This document shows, piece after piece, positions 1 to 8,452 of a DNA stretch of 34,634 bases (the stretch's first letter is position 1; every line of letters begins with the position of its first letter). This DNA comes from an uncultured Pelagibacteraceae bacterium (GTDB lineage Bacteria > Pseudomonadota > Alphaproteobacteria > Pelagibacterales > Pelagibacteraceae). A program made the translations under genes and the position numbers. The stretch spans positions 1-34,634 of the forward strand of contig CACOWV010000007.1 of assembly GCA_902630945.1 (NCBI GenBank), in the 5' to 3' direction. The notes under the pieces were generated by a model. The model made no database searches. It was not told where the DNA came from and saw nothing but the letters and a program-made list of their open reading frames with translations.

Positions 1-1
1 G

Positions 2-205
2 ATCGGAGCTGGTTTAGCAGCTATTGCACTAGCAGGTGCTGGTGTTGGTATAGGAATAATTTTTGGAAACTATTTATCAGGAGCAATGAGAAATCCTTCA
101 GCTGCTCAAAAACAGTTTCCTAACTTGCTTTTAGGATTCGCACTTGCAGAAGCAACTGGATTATTTGGATTGGTTGTTGCGTTGATTATTCTTTTTGCAT
201 TTTAG
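2..205 (+). CDS. atpE: ATP synthase F0 subunit c (3' part; 5' end outside window)
   Basis: The last 67 codons of the proteolipid that forms the rotating c-ring of the F0 sector in the inner membrane. Two hydrophobic helices flank a polar loop (RNPSAAQKQFPN). Helix 1 carries the Gly-rich GAGVGIG packing motif, and helix 2 carries the proton-binding carboxylate, Glu, in LAEATGLFG (codon 149-151). Reading frame 2 runs open from the window edge to TAG at 203-205. Subunit c is normally about 75 residues, so only the start is missing. The b' gene follows at once, giving the c-b'-b order typical of alphaproteobacterial F0 operons; atpB is expected just upstream. Identification is secure. Confidence 0.95.
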   Translation: MGAGLAAIALAGAGVGIGIIFGNYLSGAMRNPSAAQKQFPNLLLGFALAEATGLFGLVVALIILFAF

Positions 206-209
206 ATTG

Positions 210-800
210 ATGATTAAAAAAATATTTTTTCAGTCAATATTTTTTAATTTTCTTTTTTTAAAGGAAATTTTTGCAGCTGAAAGTGGAGGTATGCCTCAAT
301 TAGATCCTGAGTTTTGGGTTTCCCAAATATTCTGGCTTACATTAACTTTTGGTGTTTTGTATATTGTTTTAACAAAACTTATACTTCCGAAAATAAGCAC
401 GAATTTGGAATTAAGAAAATCCCAAATACAAGAAAATATTGAGGCTGCAGATAAACAAAGAAAAGATAGCGTAAAAAAACTTAAAGAATATGATGACATT
501 GTCTTGAAGAGTAAGTTGGAGGCAAAAAATATTTTTCAGACAGCAAGAGAGAAAGCTCTTAAAGATATCAATTCAAAAAAAGAAATTTTAGAAAAACAAA
601 TTGATGATGAGATAAAAAAGGCCGAGGAAGAGATCAACATTCTTAAAAAAACTGCACCTGAAAAAATCAATAGGATTGCAATCGATACATCTTCAGAAAT
701 ACTAAAAAGCTTAATTGGAGCAGAAGTTAATAACAGTAGTATTTCAGCAATAGTTGACGATCTGTCAAAAAAAAACGTAAATAAATATTATGATAATTGA
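210..800 (+). CDS. atpF': ATP synthase F0 subunit b' (peripheral stalk)
   Basis: One of the two different stator b subunits found in alphaproteobacteria and phototrophs. It pairs with subunit b to hold F1 against the rotor. The protein has a hydrophobic N-terminus, the b'-typical stretch MPQLDPEFW, one membrane helix (about residues 33-55) and a long charged, Lys/Glu-rich coiled coil to the end (196 residues from this start). I chose ATG at 210, which follows the atpE stop; TTG at 195 or 207 in the same frame would lengthen it slightly and overlap atpE. There is no visible Shine-Dalgarno sequence. The 3' end overlaps the start of subunit b by 11 bases, so the two are probably translated together. 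Confidence 0.92.
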   Translation: MIKKIFFQSIFFNFLFLKEIFAAESGGMPQLDPEFWVSQIFWLTLTFGVLYIVLTKLILPKISTNLELRKSQIQENIEAADKQRKDSVKKLKEYDDIVLKSKLEAKNIFQTAREKALKDINSKKEILEKQIDDEIKKAEEEINILKKTAPEKINRIAIDTSSEILKSLIGAEVNNSSISAIVDDLSKKNVNKYYDN

Positions 801-1287
801 TTCAACATTTTGGGTAGCAGTTTCATTTTTTTTGTTTTTTGGGGGGCTCGTATATCTAAAAGTGCCTCAAAAAATAAATGAAATACTAAACAAACTTATT
901 TTAGATATTAAAAATGAAATAGATGAAAGTGAAAAATTAAGAATGGAAGCAAAGGTATTGCTTGAAGATGCTCAAAAAAAACTTGATACTGCTCAATCAG
1001 TAAGTAATGAAATTTTAGAGCAGGCTAAAAAAGATAGCGATAGATTAATTATTGACTTAAATGATAAATTTCATAAATCATCTGAAATCAAGAAAAATTC
1101 AGCTGAAAATAAGATCTCTCAAATGAAGGATACTGTTATAAAAGAAATCCAAAATGTATCAGTTAAGATTGCAATAGATTCTGTCAAAAAAATCATAACG
1201 ACATCCGTTGATAAATCTAAATTAGATGCACTCTTTCAAAAAAATTTAGAGGAAAGTAAAGAGGAGTTAAAAAAAATTAACTTATAA
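790..1287 (+). CDS. atpF: ATP synthase F0 subunit b (peripheral stalk)
   Basis: The second stator b subunit. A short N-terminus leads into a single membrane helix (about residues 5-24, WVAVSFFLFFGGLVYLKVP), followed by a charged coiled coil rich in Lys, Glu, Asp and Ala through residue 165. This is the usual architecture and length of bacterial subunit b. Its ATG lies inside the end of atpF' in another frame. Only 39 bases separate its stop from the phytoene desaturase gene on the same strand. I see no convincing terminator there, only an A/T-rich run, so read-through into the carotenoid genes is possible. Confidence 0.92.
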   Translation: MIIDSTFWVAVSFFLFFGGLVYLKVPQKINEILNKLILDIKNEIDESEKLRMEAKVLLEDAQKKLDTAQSVSNEILEQAKKDSDRLIIDLNDKFHKSSEIKKNSAENKISQMKDTVIKEIQNVSVKIAIDSVKKIITTSVDKSKLDALFQKNLEESKEELKKINL

Positions 1288-1326
1288 TCCTCTTACAATT
1301 TTTTTAAAAAACTATAAATTAATATA

Positions 1327-2787
1327 ATGAATTCTGTTGTAATTGGCTCTGGATTTGGAGGAATAGCTGCCGCGCTTCGTCTCAAAGCAAAAGGGCATAA
1401 TGTTACATTAATTGAGAAACATCAAGATTTGGGTGGGAGAGCGAGAGTGTTTAAAAAGAATGGTTTTATTTATGATGGCGGGCCAACAGTAATTACTGCT
1501 CCCTATTTAATTAATGAGTTATTCGAATTATTTAAAAAAGATCCAAAAGATTATATAGAACTTTTTCCCCTTAAAATTTGGTACCAATTTTTATTTGAAG
1601 ATAAAACTAAATTTAATTACTCAGGGGATGAAAATGAGATGAAAAGCCAAATTGAGAAAATAAGTAAAGATGATGTTAAGGGCTATGAAAAATTGGTCAA
1701 TTTTACAAAAAAAATATTTGATAAAGGATTTACGGAACTTGCGGATGTTCCATTTGATAGACCCTTTGTAATGATGCAACAATTACCAGCTCTTTTAAAA
1801 CTTAAAAGTTACAAATCAGTTTATTCATTGGTTTCATCCTATATAAAAAATGAAAAATTAAGAAGAATGTTAAGTATGCACCCTCTCTTGGTTGGTGGAA
1901 ATCCATTTACGACTACTTCTATTTATGGACTTATTTTATATTTAGAAAAAAAATGGGGAATTCATTATTCGATGGGGGGAACTGGAAACATAATAAAAGG
2001 TTTTGAAAAATTGATGAATGAAGAAGGAATTAATGTAATCAAAGGTAATGAGGTCACAAAAATTATTTTGGATAAAAAAAGAATTACTGGTGTTCAGCTT
2101 AATGATCAAACTATTATAAATTCTAATAATGTTATTTGTAATGCAGACCCACCTGCAGTTTATGAAAAAATGATAAATGGAGATACAAATAATTCATTTC
2201 TTTTTAAATGGAAAAAAAATCGAATGGAATATTCAATGGGATTATTTGTCTATTATTTTGGTACCAAAAAAAAATATGAAAACGTAGAACACCACACAAT
2301 AAAATTTGGAAATAAATATAAAGAACATCTGGACGATATATTTAATAAAAAAAAATTGAATAATGATATTAGTTATTATCTTCATCGTCCATCTGCGACA
2401 GATAAATCTATGGCTCCCACAGGAAAAGATTGTTTTTATGTTTTAGTTCCAGTTCCAAATAATCAGTCGAAAATTGATTGGTCAATCGAGGGTGAAAAAA
2501 TGAAAAAATTGGTGATTGATAAAATGGAGAAGGATCTAATGCCAGATTTAAAAGTAAATATCGTTGAAGATTTTTACCTAACACCAGATTACTTTGAAAA
2601 TGATTTAAATACTAAATACGGCTCTGGTTTTTCAATTCAGCCAAAATTTTCTCAGTCAGCTTATTTTAGATTTCATAACAAATCTGAAATTTATGATGGT
2701 CTTTATTTTGTAGGAGCAGGAACTCACCCTGGAGCAGGTGTACCAGGAGTGCTTTCGTCAGCAAAAGTATTAGATAAAATTTTATAA
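1327..2787 (+). CDS. crtI: Phytoene desaturase (lycopene-forming, CrtI type)
   Basis: FAD-dependent desaturase that converts phytoene to lycopene by successive desaturations at the membrane. The N-terminus has the dinucleotide-binding fold GSGFGG (residues 7-12), followed by the acidic strand end (IEK, E30) and GGRAR (36-40). The C-terminus has the family signature GLYFVGAGTHPGAGVPGV, which completes the FAD site. Its 486 residues match the CrtI family. It opens a run crtI-crtB-crtY-blh; the stop and the crtB start share one base (TAATG). No Shine-Dalgarno sequence is visible before the ATG. Related amine-oxidase-fold desaturases exist, but the crtB and crtY neighbours make this assignment firm. 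Confidence 0.95.
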   Translation: MNSVVIGSGFGGIAAALRLKAKGHNVTLIEKHQDLGGRARVFKKNGFIYDGGPTVITAPYLINELFELFKKDPKDYIELFPLKIWYQFLFEDKTKFNYSGDENEMKSQIEKISKDDVKGYEKLVNFTKKIFDKGFTELADVPFDRPFVMMQQLPALLKLKSYKSVYSLVSSYIKNEKLRRMLSMHPLLVGGNPFTTTSIYGLILYLEKKWGIHYSMGGTGNIIKGFEKLMNEEGINVIKGNEVTKIILDKKRITGVQLNDQTIINSNNVICNADPPAVYEKMINGDTNNSFLFKWKKNRMEYSMGLFVYYFGTKKKYENVEHHTIKFGNKYKEHLDDIFNKKKLNNDISYYLHRPSATDKSMAPTGKDCFYVLVPVPNNQSKIDWSIEGEKMKKLVIDKMEKDLMPDLKVNIVEDFYLTPDYFENDLNTKYGSGFSIQPKFSQSAYFRFHNKSEIYDGLYFVGAGTHPGAGVPGVLSSAKVLDKIL

Positions 2788-3638
2788 TGTCTAATAAAAG
2801 CAACTTGTCAATTTATGCTAAGTCATTTAGTTGGGCTGGTTTTTTTTTACCCAAAGAAACATATAAAAAATGTTCATCTTTATACGATTTTTGTAGAGTA
2901 GCAGATAATATTGCAGATGATAATGAGGGAATAGAAAAAAAAGAAAAAAAATTTGATGAATTTGAAAATGATTTTAATCGAAGAAACTTTAATAATTCAA
3001 TTATTAAAGACATGTGGAGTCTAATTGATGAATTCAATATATCTTTAAAAGTCGTTGAAGATTTATTAACTGGAATAAAATCAGATATTAAAAATGAGGT
3101 TAAGTTAAATTCAAAAAAAGATTTATTGATTTACTCATACAGAGTAGCTGGAACTGTTGGGTTAATGATGGCAAAAATTTTAAGAGTTAGCAAGAAAAGT
3201 TCACTTAAATCAGCTATCGATCTTGGAATTGCAATGCAACTTACAAATATATCAAGAGATGTTATTGAAGACTCTGGGAATAATCGTTTTTATATAAATA
3301 AAAATTTTAAAGATATTTCATCGACCATTAATCTTGCAGAAACTTTTTATGAAAATTCATTTTATTCAATTAAGGATATACCCTTAAGTTTTCGTTTTTC
3401 AATTCTCGTTGCTAGAAGAGTTTACAGGAAAATAGGACATAAGATACTAAACACAAAAAATTTGGAAAATTATCAAAATTCGGGGAAAATATATGTTTCA
3501 AAATTAGAAAAAATATTTGAGACTTTTCTTTCAATTTTTGACTTAATTAAACTATCATTTAAAAATGAAAAATATGATCAAGTTCAACATGATCATAATT
3601 TAATTAATGAAGAAATAAATTTAGATGAAAGAATTTGA
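2787..3638 (+). CDS. crtB: Phytoene synthase
   Basis: Condenses two geranylgeranyl diphosphates head to head into phytoene, the first committed carotenoid step. It belongs to the squalene/phytoene synthase family. The first Asp-rich Mg-binding motif is at about 33-45 (YDFCRVADNIADD) and the second in DLGIAMQLTNISRDVIED. Its 283 residues are normal for the family. The start overlaps the crtI stop by one base, and the end overlaps crtY by 14 bases, so coupled translation is likely. The substrate-making GGPP synthase (crtE) is not in the window and must be supplied from elsewhere. Confidence 0.95.
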   Translation: MSNKSNLSIYAKSFSWAGFFLPKETYKKCSSLYDFCRVADNIADDNEGIEKKEKKFDEFENDFNRRNFNNSIIKDMWSLIDEFNISLKVVEDLLTGIKSDIKNEVKLNSKKDLLIYSYRVAGTVGLMMAKILRVSKKSSLKSAIDLGIAMQLTNISRDVIEDSGNNRFYINKNFKDISSTINLAETFYENSFYSIKDIPLSFRFSILVARRVYRKIGHKILNTKNLENYQNSGKIYVSKLEKIFETFLSIFDLIKLSFKNEKYDQVQHDHNLINEEINLDERI

Positions 3639-4692
3639 CTATATAATTATTGGTGGTGGCTGTGCGGGACTATCACTAGCTTACGAACTTGAAATTAATG
3701 ATAAATTAAAAGCTAAAACTCTAGCTATCATTGAGCCAAGAGCGGAATATAAAAGAGATAAAACTTGGTCCTTTTGGAAAGTGATGTCTCATAACTTTGA
3801 TGACTGTGTGATGAAAAGTTGGAAAAATTTTACAATTAATATAACAAAAAAGACTAATCATTTAGAATGTCAGAGTTATCCATACCAAAGTATTGATAGT
3901 GGTTTATTTTATGAAAAAATTATCAATAGTTTAAAAAAAAATAAAAATATTTCGTTCTTTAAAGATATTAGTGAAATCAATCCAAAGAATTCTTTCATTT
4001 TTAATAGTGTTCCATCTATTAAAAAAAATTATCTCAACCTTTGGCAACATTTTTGTGGGGTTGAGATTGAAACTCAAAAAGATTTTTTTGACGATGAAAT
4101 TTTTAATCTTATGGATTTTGACTGCGATCAAAGAGAAAGTGTTCATTTTTTTTATACTCTTCCCTACACAAAAACTAAAGCTTTAATTGAAACAACTTGG
4201 TTATCAAAAATGAATGATAACTCTCAAAAAGATTATGACAATCAAATAAAGGATTATTTGGAAAATCATTTAAAATTAAAAGATTACAAAATAACATATA
4301 AAGAACAAGGTGCGATACCCCTATTCTATCCAACATATGAGGATACGAAAAATAAAATAAACATTGGAACTGCGGGGGGCATGACCAGATTAAGCACTGG
4401 TTATACTTTTTTAAATATTCAAGAACATAGTAAATATATTTGTAAAAATATAGAAAACATTTCAAAAGTTAAAAAATTTGAAATTAGTAAAAAATATCAA
4501 TTTTTAGATGATATTTTTTTAAGAGTTTTAAATGAAAACCCTAAAATAATGCCTGTTATATTCTTTAAAATGTTTAAGAGCTCACCAAAGACTGTTATAA
4601 AATTTTTGTCTAACAAAAGTAATTTTTTAGAGGATTTATCAATTATTTTGAAAATGCCTAAATGGACTTTCGTTAAAGCTTTATTCAGATAA
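3625..4692 (+). CDS. crtY: Lycopene beta-cyclase (CrtY type)
   Basis: Closes both ends of lycopene into beta-ionone rings, giving beta-carotene. The flavoprotein fold starts with IIIGGGCAGLSLAYELE (GGGCAG at 10-15). It is followed by the CrtY-typical stretch DKTWSFW (about 50-56) and, late in the protein, the GGMTRLSTGYTF block seen in bacterial cyclases. Its length of 355 residues is close to the usual 380-390. It overlaps crtB at its start and ends one base before blh. Context between crtB and blh supports cyclisation to beta-carotene as the substrate for retinal formation. Confidence 0.92.
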   Translation: MKEFDYIIIGGGCAGLSLAYELEINDKLKAKTLAIIEPRAEYKRDKTWSFWKVMSHNFDDCVMKSWKNFTINITKKTNHLECQSYPYQSIDSGLFYEKIINSLKKNKNISFFKDISEINPKNSFIFNSVPSIKKNYLNLWQHFCGVEIETQKDFFDDEIFNLMDFDCDQRESVHFFYTLPYTKTKALIETTWLSKMNDNSQKDYDNQIKDYLENHLKLKDYKITYKEQGAIPLFYPTYEDTKNKINIGTAGGMTRLSTGYTFLNIQEHSKYICKNIENISKVKKFEISKKYQFLDDIFLRVLNENPKIMPVIFFKMFKSSPKTVIKFLSNKSNFLEDLSIILKMPKWTFVKALFR

Positions 4693-4693
4693 A

Positions 4694-5644
4694 ATGAAAA
4701 TATTAGACAAACACACAATAGCAACTCAGTTAATAAGTTTAGTTATTGGATTATTGATATACGTTTCATTTAGCGTTGTAGAAGCAAATAATTTTACGAA
4801 TTTGATATGTTTTTTTTTAATTATTACTTTTGGTATTAGTCACGGTGCACTAGATAATTTTAAAGGGAAAAAATTAATAAATTATTTTGGTTATAAAAAT
4901 ATTATAATCTTTTATTTGTCATACATTTTAATTTCATTATTTGTAATTTTATTATGGATAATTTTTCCAACTATAACATTAAGTATTTTTTTACTTGTTG
5001 CTTGTTATCACTTTGGGAAAGAAGACACAGCTTTTTTATTGGAGAAAGAAAAGTTTTTTGAGTCTATTGGAGTAAATAGTTTTATTTATTTTTCAAAAGG
5101 ACTTTTAATAATAGTTGCTCCTCTTTATTTTCATAATGAAGAAACTTTATCTATTTTTAAATTACTTGGTGCGGACAGCTTATTTCTAATTAGGTTTCAA
5201 AATGATTTAATGTGGGAATATCATAAAATTTTAGGGTGGATTTCATTTATTGGTTATATTGTTTTTCTGTTTATAAACTTTAAAGATGGAGGTTACGAAG
5301 CAGCACACTGTTTTGATTTTATACCAATTATAATCCTTAATGCAGTGCTAACACCTTTGTTAGCATTTACAGTGTATTTTTGTTTTATTCATTCTTTTAA
5401 GCATTCTGTTTCCCTTATATATCTTTTAGATAATAAAAACTTTAATAATGGAATTAAAAAATTTTTAAGAAAAGCCTTACCTTTAACTTTGGTCACAGCA
5501 GTATTATTCATCTTAAGTGTTTTTGTTCTTACAAATTACTATGTTTTAAATGATGCTATTTTAAAGGTGATATTTATAGGTTTGGCGTCTTTAACTTTTC
5601 CGCATATATTGCTCGAATATTTAATAGAAAAAAATGAAAAATAA
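4694..5644 (+). CDS. blh: Beta-carotene 15,15'-dioxygenase, Brp/Blh family (retinal-forming)
   Basis: Integral-membrane oxygenase that splits beta-carotene into two retinals, the chromophore of microbial rhodopsins. Several hydrophobic helices carry the conserved His sites expected to hold the iron: SHGALDN, CYHFGKEDT, FIHSFKHS and FPHILLEY near the C-terminus. The length of 316 residues suits the Brp/Blh family. It follows crtY after one base and overlaps ispH by 11 bases, making the cassette continuous with the isoprenoid gene. Its presence strongly implies a proteorhodopsin-type protein in the same genome, although none is encoded here. Confidence 0.93.
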   Translation: MKILDKHTIATQLISLVIGLLIYVSFSVVEANNFTNLICFFLIITFGISHGALDNFKGKKLINYFGYKNIIIFYLSYILISLFVILLWIIFPTITLSIFLLVACYHFGKEDTAFLLEKEKFFESIGVNSFIYFSKGLLIIVAPLYFHNEETLSIFKLLGADSLFLIRFQNDLMWEYHKILGWISFIGYIVFLFINFKDGGYEAAHCFDFIPIIILNAVLTPLLAFTVYFCFIHSFKHSVSLIYLLDNKNFNNGIKKFLRKALPLTLVTAVLFILSVFVLTNYYVLNDAILKVIFIGLASLTFPHILLEYLIEKNEK

Positions 5645-6578
5645 AGAAATTAAAATTTTACTTTCTGCACCTAGAGGTTTTTGTGCTGGTGTTGAGAGAG
5701 CAATTGAAATTGTGGAGAAAGCTCTTCATAAATATGGTGCTCCAGTCTATGTGCGGCATGAAATAGTACATAATAAATTTGTTGTTGATGACCTTAAAAA
5801 AAAAGGTGCAATTTTTGTTGAAGAGTTAGAAGAGATAGATGATAAAACAAGACCAGTAATTTTTTCTGCTCATGGAGTTCCAAAAAAAATTCCTTCAGAC
5901 GCTGAAAGTTATAAAATGACATATGTTGATGCAACTTGCCCACTTGTATCAAAAGTTCATCGGGAAGCTGAAAATCTCTATAAATCAGGATACCATCTAA
6001 TATTGATAGGTCATCAAAACCATCCTGAGGTAATTGGTACAATGGGGCAGCTACCAAAAGGATCAATTGACCTTATTCAAAATGAGGAGGAAGCAGAAAA
6101 TTACAATTTTATAAAAAATAAAAATTTAGCTTTTGTTACCCAAACAACATTATCTATAGATGATACAAAAGATATAATAAACATTTTAAAAAAAAGGTTT
6201 CCAAAAATTAGAGAGCCTCATAAAGAAGATATTTGTTATGCAACAACAAATAGACAAATGGCTGTAAAAAATATTGCAAAAAATTGTGATTTATTTTTTG
6301 TAATCGGAAGTAGAAATTCCTCTAATTCAGTTAGATTAGTTGAGGTAGCAAAAAAATCTGGATGTGCTAATGCAATATTAATTCACTCTCAAAGTAAAAT
6401 ACCGTATGACTTAATTGAAAATTCTGACACAATTGGGATCTCTTCAGGAGCATCTGCACCTGAAATATTAGTTGAAAATTTCATAAAAAGTTTGAAAAAA
6501 AAATTTACAGTTTCTATAGATGAAGTCGAAATTATCAAAGAAAACGTATTTTTTAAAGTTCCAAAAAAATTAAATTAA
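5634..6578 (+). CDS. ispH: 4-Hydroxy-3-methylbut-2-enyl diphosphate reductase
   Basis: Last enzyme of the MEP pathway; it reduces HMBPP to IPP and DMAPP using a [4Fe-4S] cluster. The three cluster cysteines are visible at C17 (PRGFCAGV), C102 (DATCPLV) and C201 (DICYATTNRQ). Substrate-binding residues also appear: HEIVHN (42-47) and GHQNHPE (126-132). The 314 residues are normal. It overlaps the blh end by 11 bases, and thrB begins at the very next base after its stop. In many alphaproteobacteria ispH, thrB and rnhA are neighbours, so this trio is ancestral and the carotenoid genes are the variable part. Confidence 0.97.
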   Translation: MKNKEIKILLSAPRGFCAGVERAIEIVEKALHKYGAPVYVRHEIVHNKFVVDDLKKKGAIFVEELEEIDDKTRPVIFSAHGVPKKIPSDAESYKMTYVDATCPLVSKVHREAENLYKSGYHLILIGHQNHPEVIGTMGQLPKGSIDLIQNEEEAENYNFIKNKNLAFVTQTTLSIDDTKDIINILKKRFPKIREPHKEDICYATTNRQMAVKNIAKNCDLFFVIGSRNSSNSVRLVEVAKKSGCANAILIHSQSKIPYDLIENSDTIGISSGASAPEILVENFIKSLKKKFTVSIDEVEIIKENVFFKVPKKLN

Positions 6579-7544
6579 ATGGCTGTTTACACTAAAATAA
6601 GTAAAAGAGATATTTACTTTATAAATAAAAACTTCAGTATAGAAAATTTTGATAATTTTGAAGGTATCAAACAAGGAATTGAAAATACAAACTATTTATT
6701 AAAATCAAAAAATAAAAAATTTATTCTCACAATTTTTGAAAAAAGAGTCCTTAAAAAAGAAATTCCTTTTTTTATGAAATTAATGGATCAATTAAGTAAT
6801 CTAAACATAAACTGTCCCAAGCCTCTAAAAAATCGTCAAGGAAATTTTATTATTAAATTAAAAGATAAATCAGCATGTATAGTTACCTTTTTGAGTGGAA
6901 GAGATAAAAAAAATCTTAATTGCAAAAATTGTTTTGATGTTGGTAAGATGGTAGCTCAAATGCACCTATCAGCAAAAAATATAAAACTTTATAGAAAAAA
7001 TTCAATGGGTATCAACAATCTTCAACCATTACTGGATAGTATTAAATTTAAGTCAAAAAAATTCACTAATATAGAAAAATTTTTAAAAATTAATTTTCAA
7101 GATATTAAAAAAAAATGGCCAAAGAAATTACCCAGTGGAATAATTCATGGAGATTTATTTATAGATAATATCTTTTTTAAAAATAATAAACTATCTGGAG
7201 TAATTGATTTTTATTTTGCGGCTAATGATTATTTTATGTATGAAATTGCAATATGTGTAAATGCCCTTTGTTTCAATAAAGATAAAACAAAATTTAGTAT
7301 AAACAAAAAAAAAGTTAAAAATTTAATTAAAGGTTATGAAAGTATTAAAAAAATTTCACAAAGAGAAAAAAAATCATTAAATATTTTATGTCGTGGGGCT
7401 GCAATGAGGTATTTTCTTACTAGACTATATGACTATACAAACACTCCTAAAACAGCATTAATTAAGATCAAAGATCCTAGAGAATATTATCAAAAATTAG
7501 TAATACATAATAATTTAAAAACTTATAAAGATTATTTAAATTAA
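6579..7544 (+). CDS. thrB: Homoserine kinase (aminoglycoside-phosphotransferase fold type)
   Basis: Phosphorylates L-homoserine to O-phosphohomoserine, the substrate of threonine synthase. It is the kinase type common in proteobacteria, related to aminoglycoside phosphotransferases rather than the GHMP family. The catalytic loop is IIHGDLFIDN (H190, D192, N197) and the metal-binding Asp is in GVIDF (D210). The 321 residues match the family. The ATG directly follows the ispH stop with no gap, and the stop shares a base with the rnhA start (TAATG). Its pathway partner thrC lies about 1 kb away on the opposite strand. Confidence 0.93.
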   Translation: MAVYTKISKRDIYFINKNFSIENFDNFEGIKQGIENTNYLLKSKNKKFILTIFEKRVLKKEIPFFMKLMDQLSNLNINCPKPLKNRQGNFIIKLKDKSACIVTFLSGRDKKNLNCKNCFDVGKMVAQMHLSAKNIKLYRKNSMGINNLQPLLDSIKFKSKKFTNIEKFLKINFQDIKKKWPKKLPSGIIHGDLFIDNIFFKNNKLSGVIDFYFAANDYFMYEIAICVNALCFNKDKTKFSINKKKVKNLIKGYESIKKISQREKKSLNILCRGAAMRYFLTRLYDYTNTPKTALIKIKDPREYYQKLVIHNNLKTYKDYLN

Positions 7545-7972
7545 TGATCAAGATATATACTGACGGTTCATGTATTGGAAATCCAGGCACTGGTGGATGG
7601 GCAGCAATAATATTAAATGATGGAAAAAAAACTGAAATAAAAGGCAGTGAAAAAGATACTACAAATAATCAAATGGAGTTATTAGCACCAATAAAAGCTC
7701 TTAAGGAAATTCCTAAAGGCAGCAAAGTTGAAATTTTTACAGACTCTAAATATGTAAAATCTGGAATAACAGAATGGATACGTAACTGGAAAAAAAATGG
7801 ATGGAAAACTGCAAATAAACAAAAAGTTAAAAATATAGAACTTTGGACAGAATTAGATCTGCTAAATAGTGAATATGAAATTAGTTGGAATTGGGTAAAA
7901 GCTCACTCAACTGATAAATTAAATAATGAAGTGGATTTACTCGCTAGAGATGCTGCTAACTTAATATTATAG
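7544..7972 (+). CDS. rnhA: Ribonuclease HI
   Basis: Cuts the RNA strand of RNA/DNA hybrids, removing R-loops and primer remnants. All four catalytic carboxylates are present: D7 (IYTDGSC), E45 (NNQMELLA), D67 (FTDSKY) and D131 (EVDLLARDAA), plus the catalytic-loop His in KAHSTD (H121). At 142 residues it is slightly shorter than the E. coli enzyme. It is the last gene of this plus-strand run. Its final bases overlap the stop region of the convergent peroxiredoxin gene by six, leaving no room for a separate terminator. Confidence 0.97.
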   Translation: MIKIYTDGSCIGNPGTGGWAAIILNDGKKTEIKGSEKDTTNNQMELLAPIKALKEIPKGSKVEIFTDSKYVKSGITEWIRNWKKNGWKTANKQKVKNIELWTELDLLNSEYEISWNWVKAHSTDKLNNEVDLLARDAANLIL

Positions 7973-8452
7973 ATTTTCAAGTAAACTTTCTGCTGAAGTC
8001 AAACCACACTCTTTAGTTTCTTTCTCGACTTGAATATTTAACACTGTGAAATTTTCAATAATCATTGCATAACGATTTGATCTTATTCCCATTCCTTTTG
8101 AGTTCCTATCAACCTCTGCACCAATTGCTTTAGTAAATAATAGATATGGATCAGATAACATTTTAATTTTATCTCCAGTATTATTTATTTCTCCCCAGGC
8201 ATTCATTACGTAAGGGTCATTTGCAGATAAACAAAATATGTTTTTAATTCCCTTTGCTTTTATTTTATCTGCATTTGCTACAAAACCTGGTAGATGAAGT
8301 TTTGAACAAGTTGATGTAAATGCACCAGGTAGACCAAATAAAACTATCTTTCCATTACCAATGATTTCTCTTAATTTATTTTTTTGTGGCTCTCCATCAA
8401 CAAGATGAAAAATATCTGTGTCTGGTATTTGATCTTTTATATTTATTTTCAT
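7967..8452 (-). CDS. Peroxiredoxin, Prx5-like (AhpC/TSA family)
   Basis: Thiol peroxidase that reduces hydrogen and alkyl peroxides. The peroxidatic Cys is C49 in PGAFTSTCSKLH, the Prx5-class form of the active site. R127 in RSNRYAM is the likely catalytic Arg, and C149 (KECGL) sits where Prx5 proteins carry the resolving Cys. The 161 residues fit this class, and there is no fused glutaredoxin domain. It is the last gene of the minus-strand run that begins with rsmE/ctaC; its ATG overlaps the thrC stop (ATGA). A peroxidase at the end of a respiratory oxidase run is plausible for redox defence, but that link is inference. Confidence 0.92.
   Translation of the reverse strand: MKINIKDQIPDTDIFHLVDGEPQKNKLREIIGNGKIVLFGLPGAFTSTCSKLHLPGFVANADKIKAKGIKNIFCLSANDPYVMNAWGEINNTGDKIKMLSDPYLLFTKAIGAEVDRNSKGMGIRSNRYAMIIENFTVLNIQVEKETKECGLTSAESLLENL

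Noticed and set aside
767-800. Nine-A run near the end of atpF' as a programmed frameshift into atpF
   Set aside because: The frame of atpF reaches a TAA at 778-780 right after the run, so a shift there could not fuse the two subunits.
1288-1326. Terminator between atpF and crtI
   Set aside because: Only an A/T-rich T-run/A-run with no GC-containing stem; not convincing as an intrinsic terminator.
4175-4465. Long open frame antisense to crtY (96 codons)
   Set aside because: Fully covered by crtY on the plus strand, which has clear family motifs; AT-rich sequence on the complement stays open by chance.
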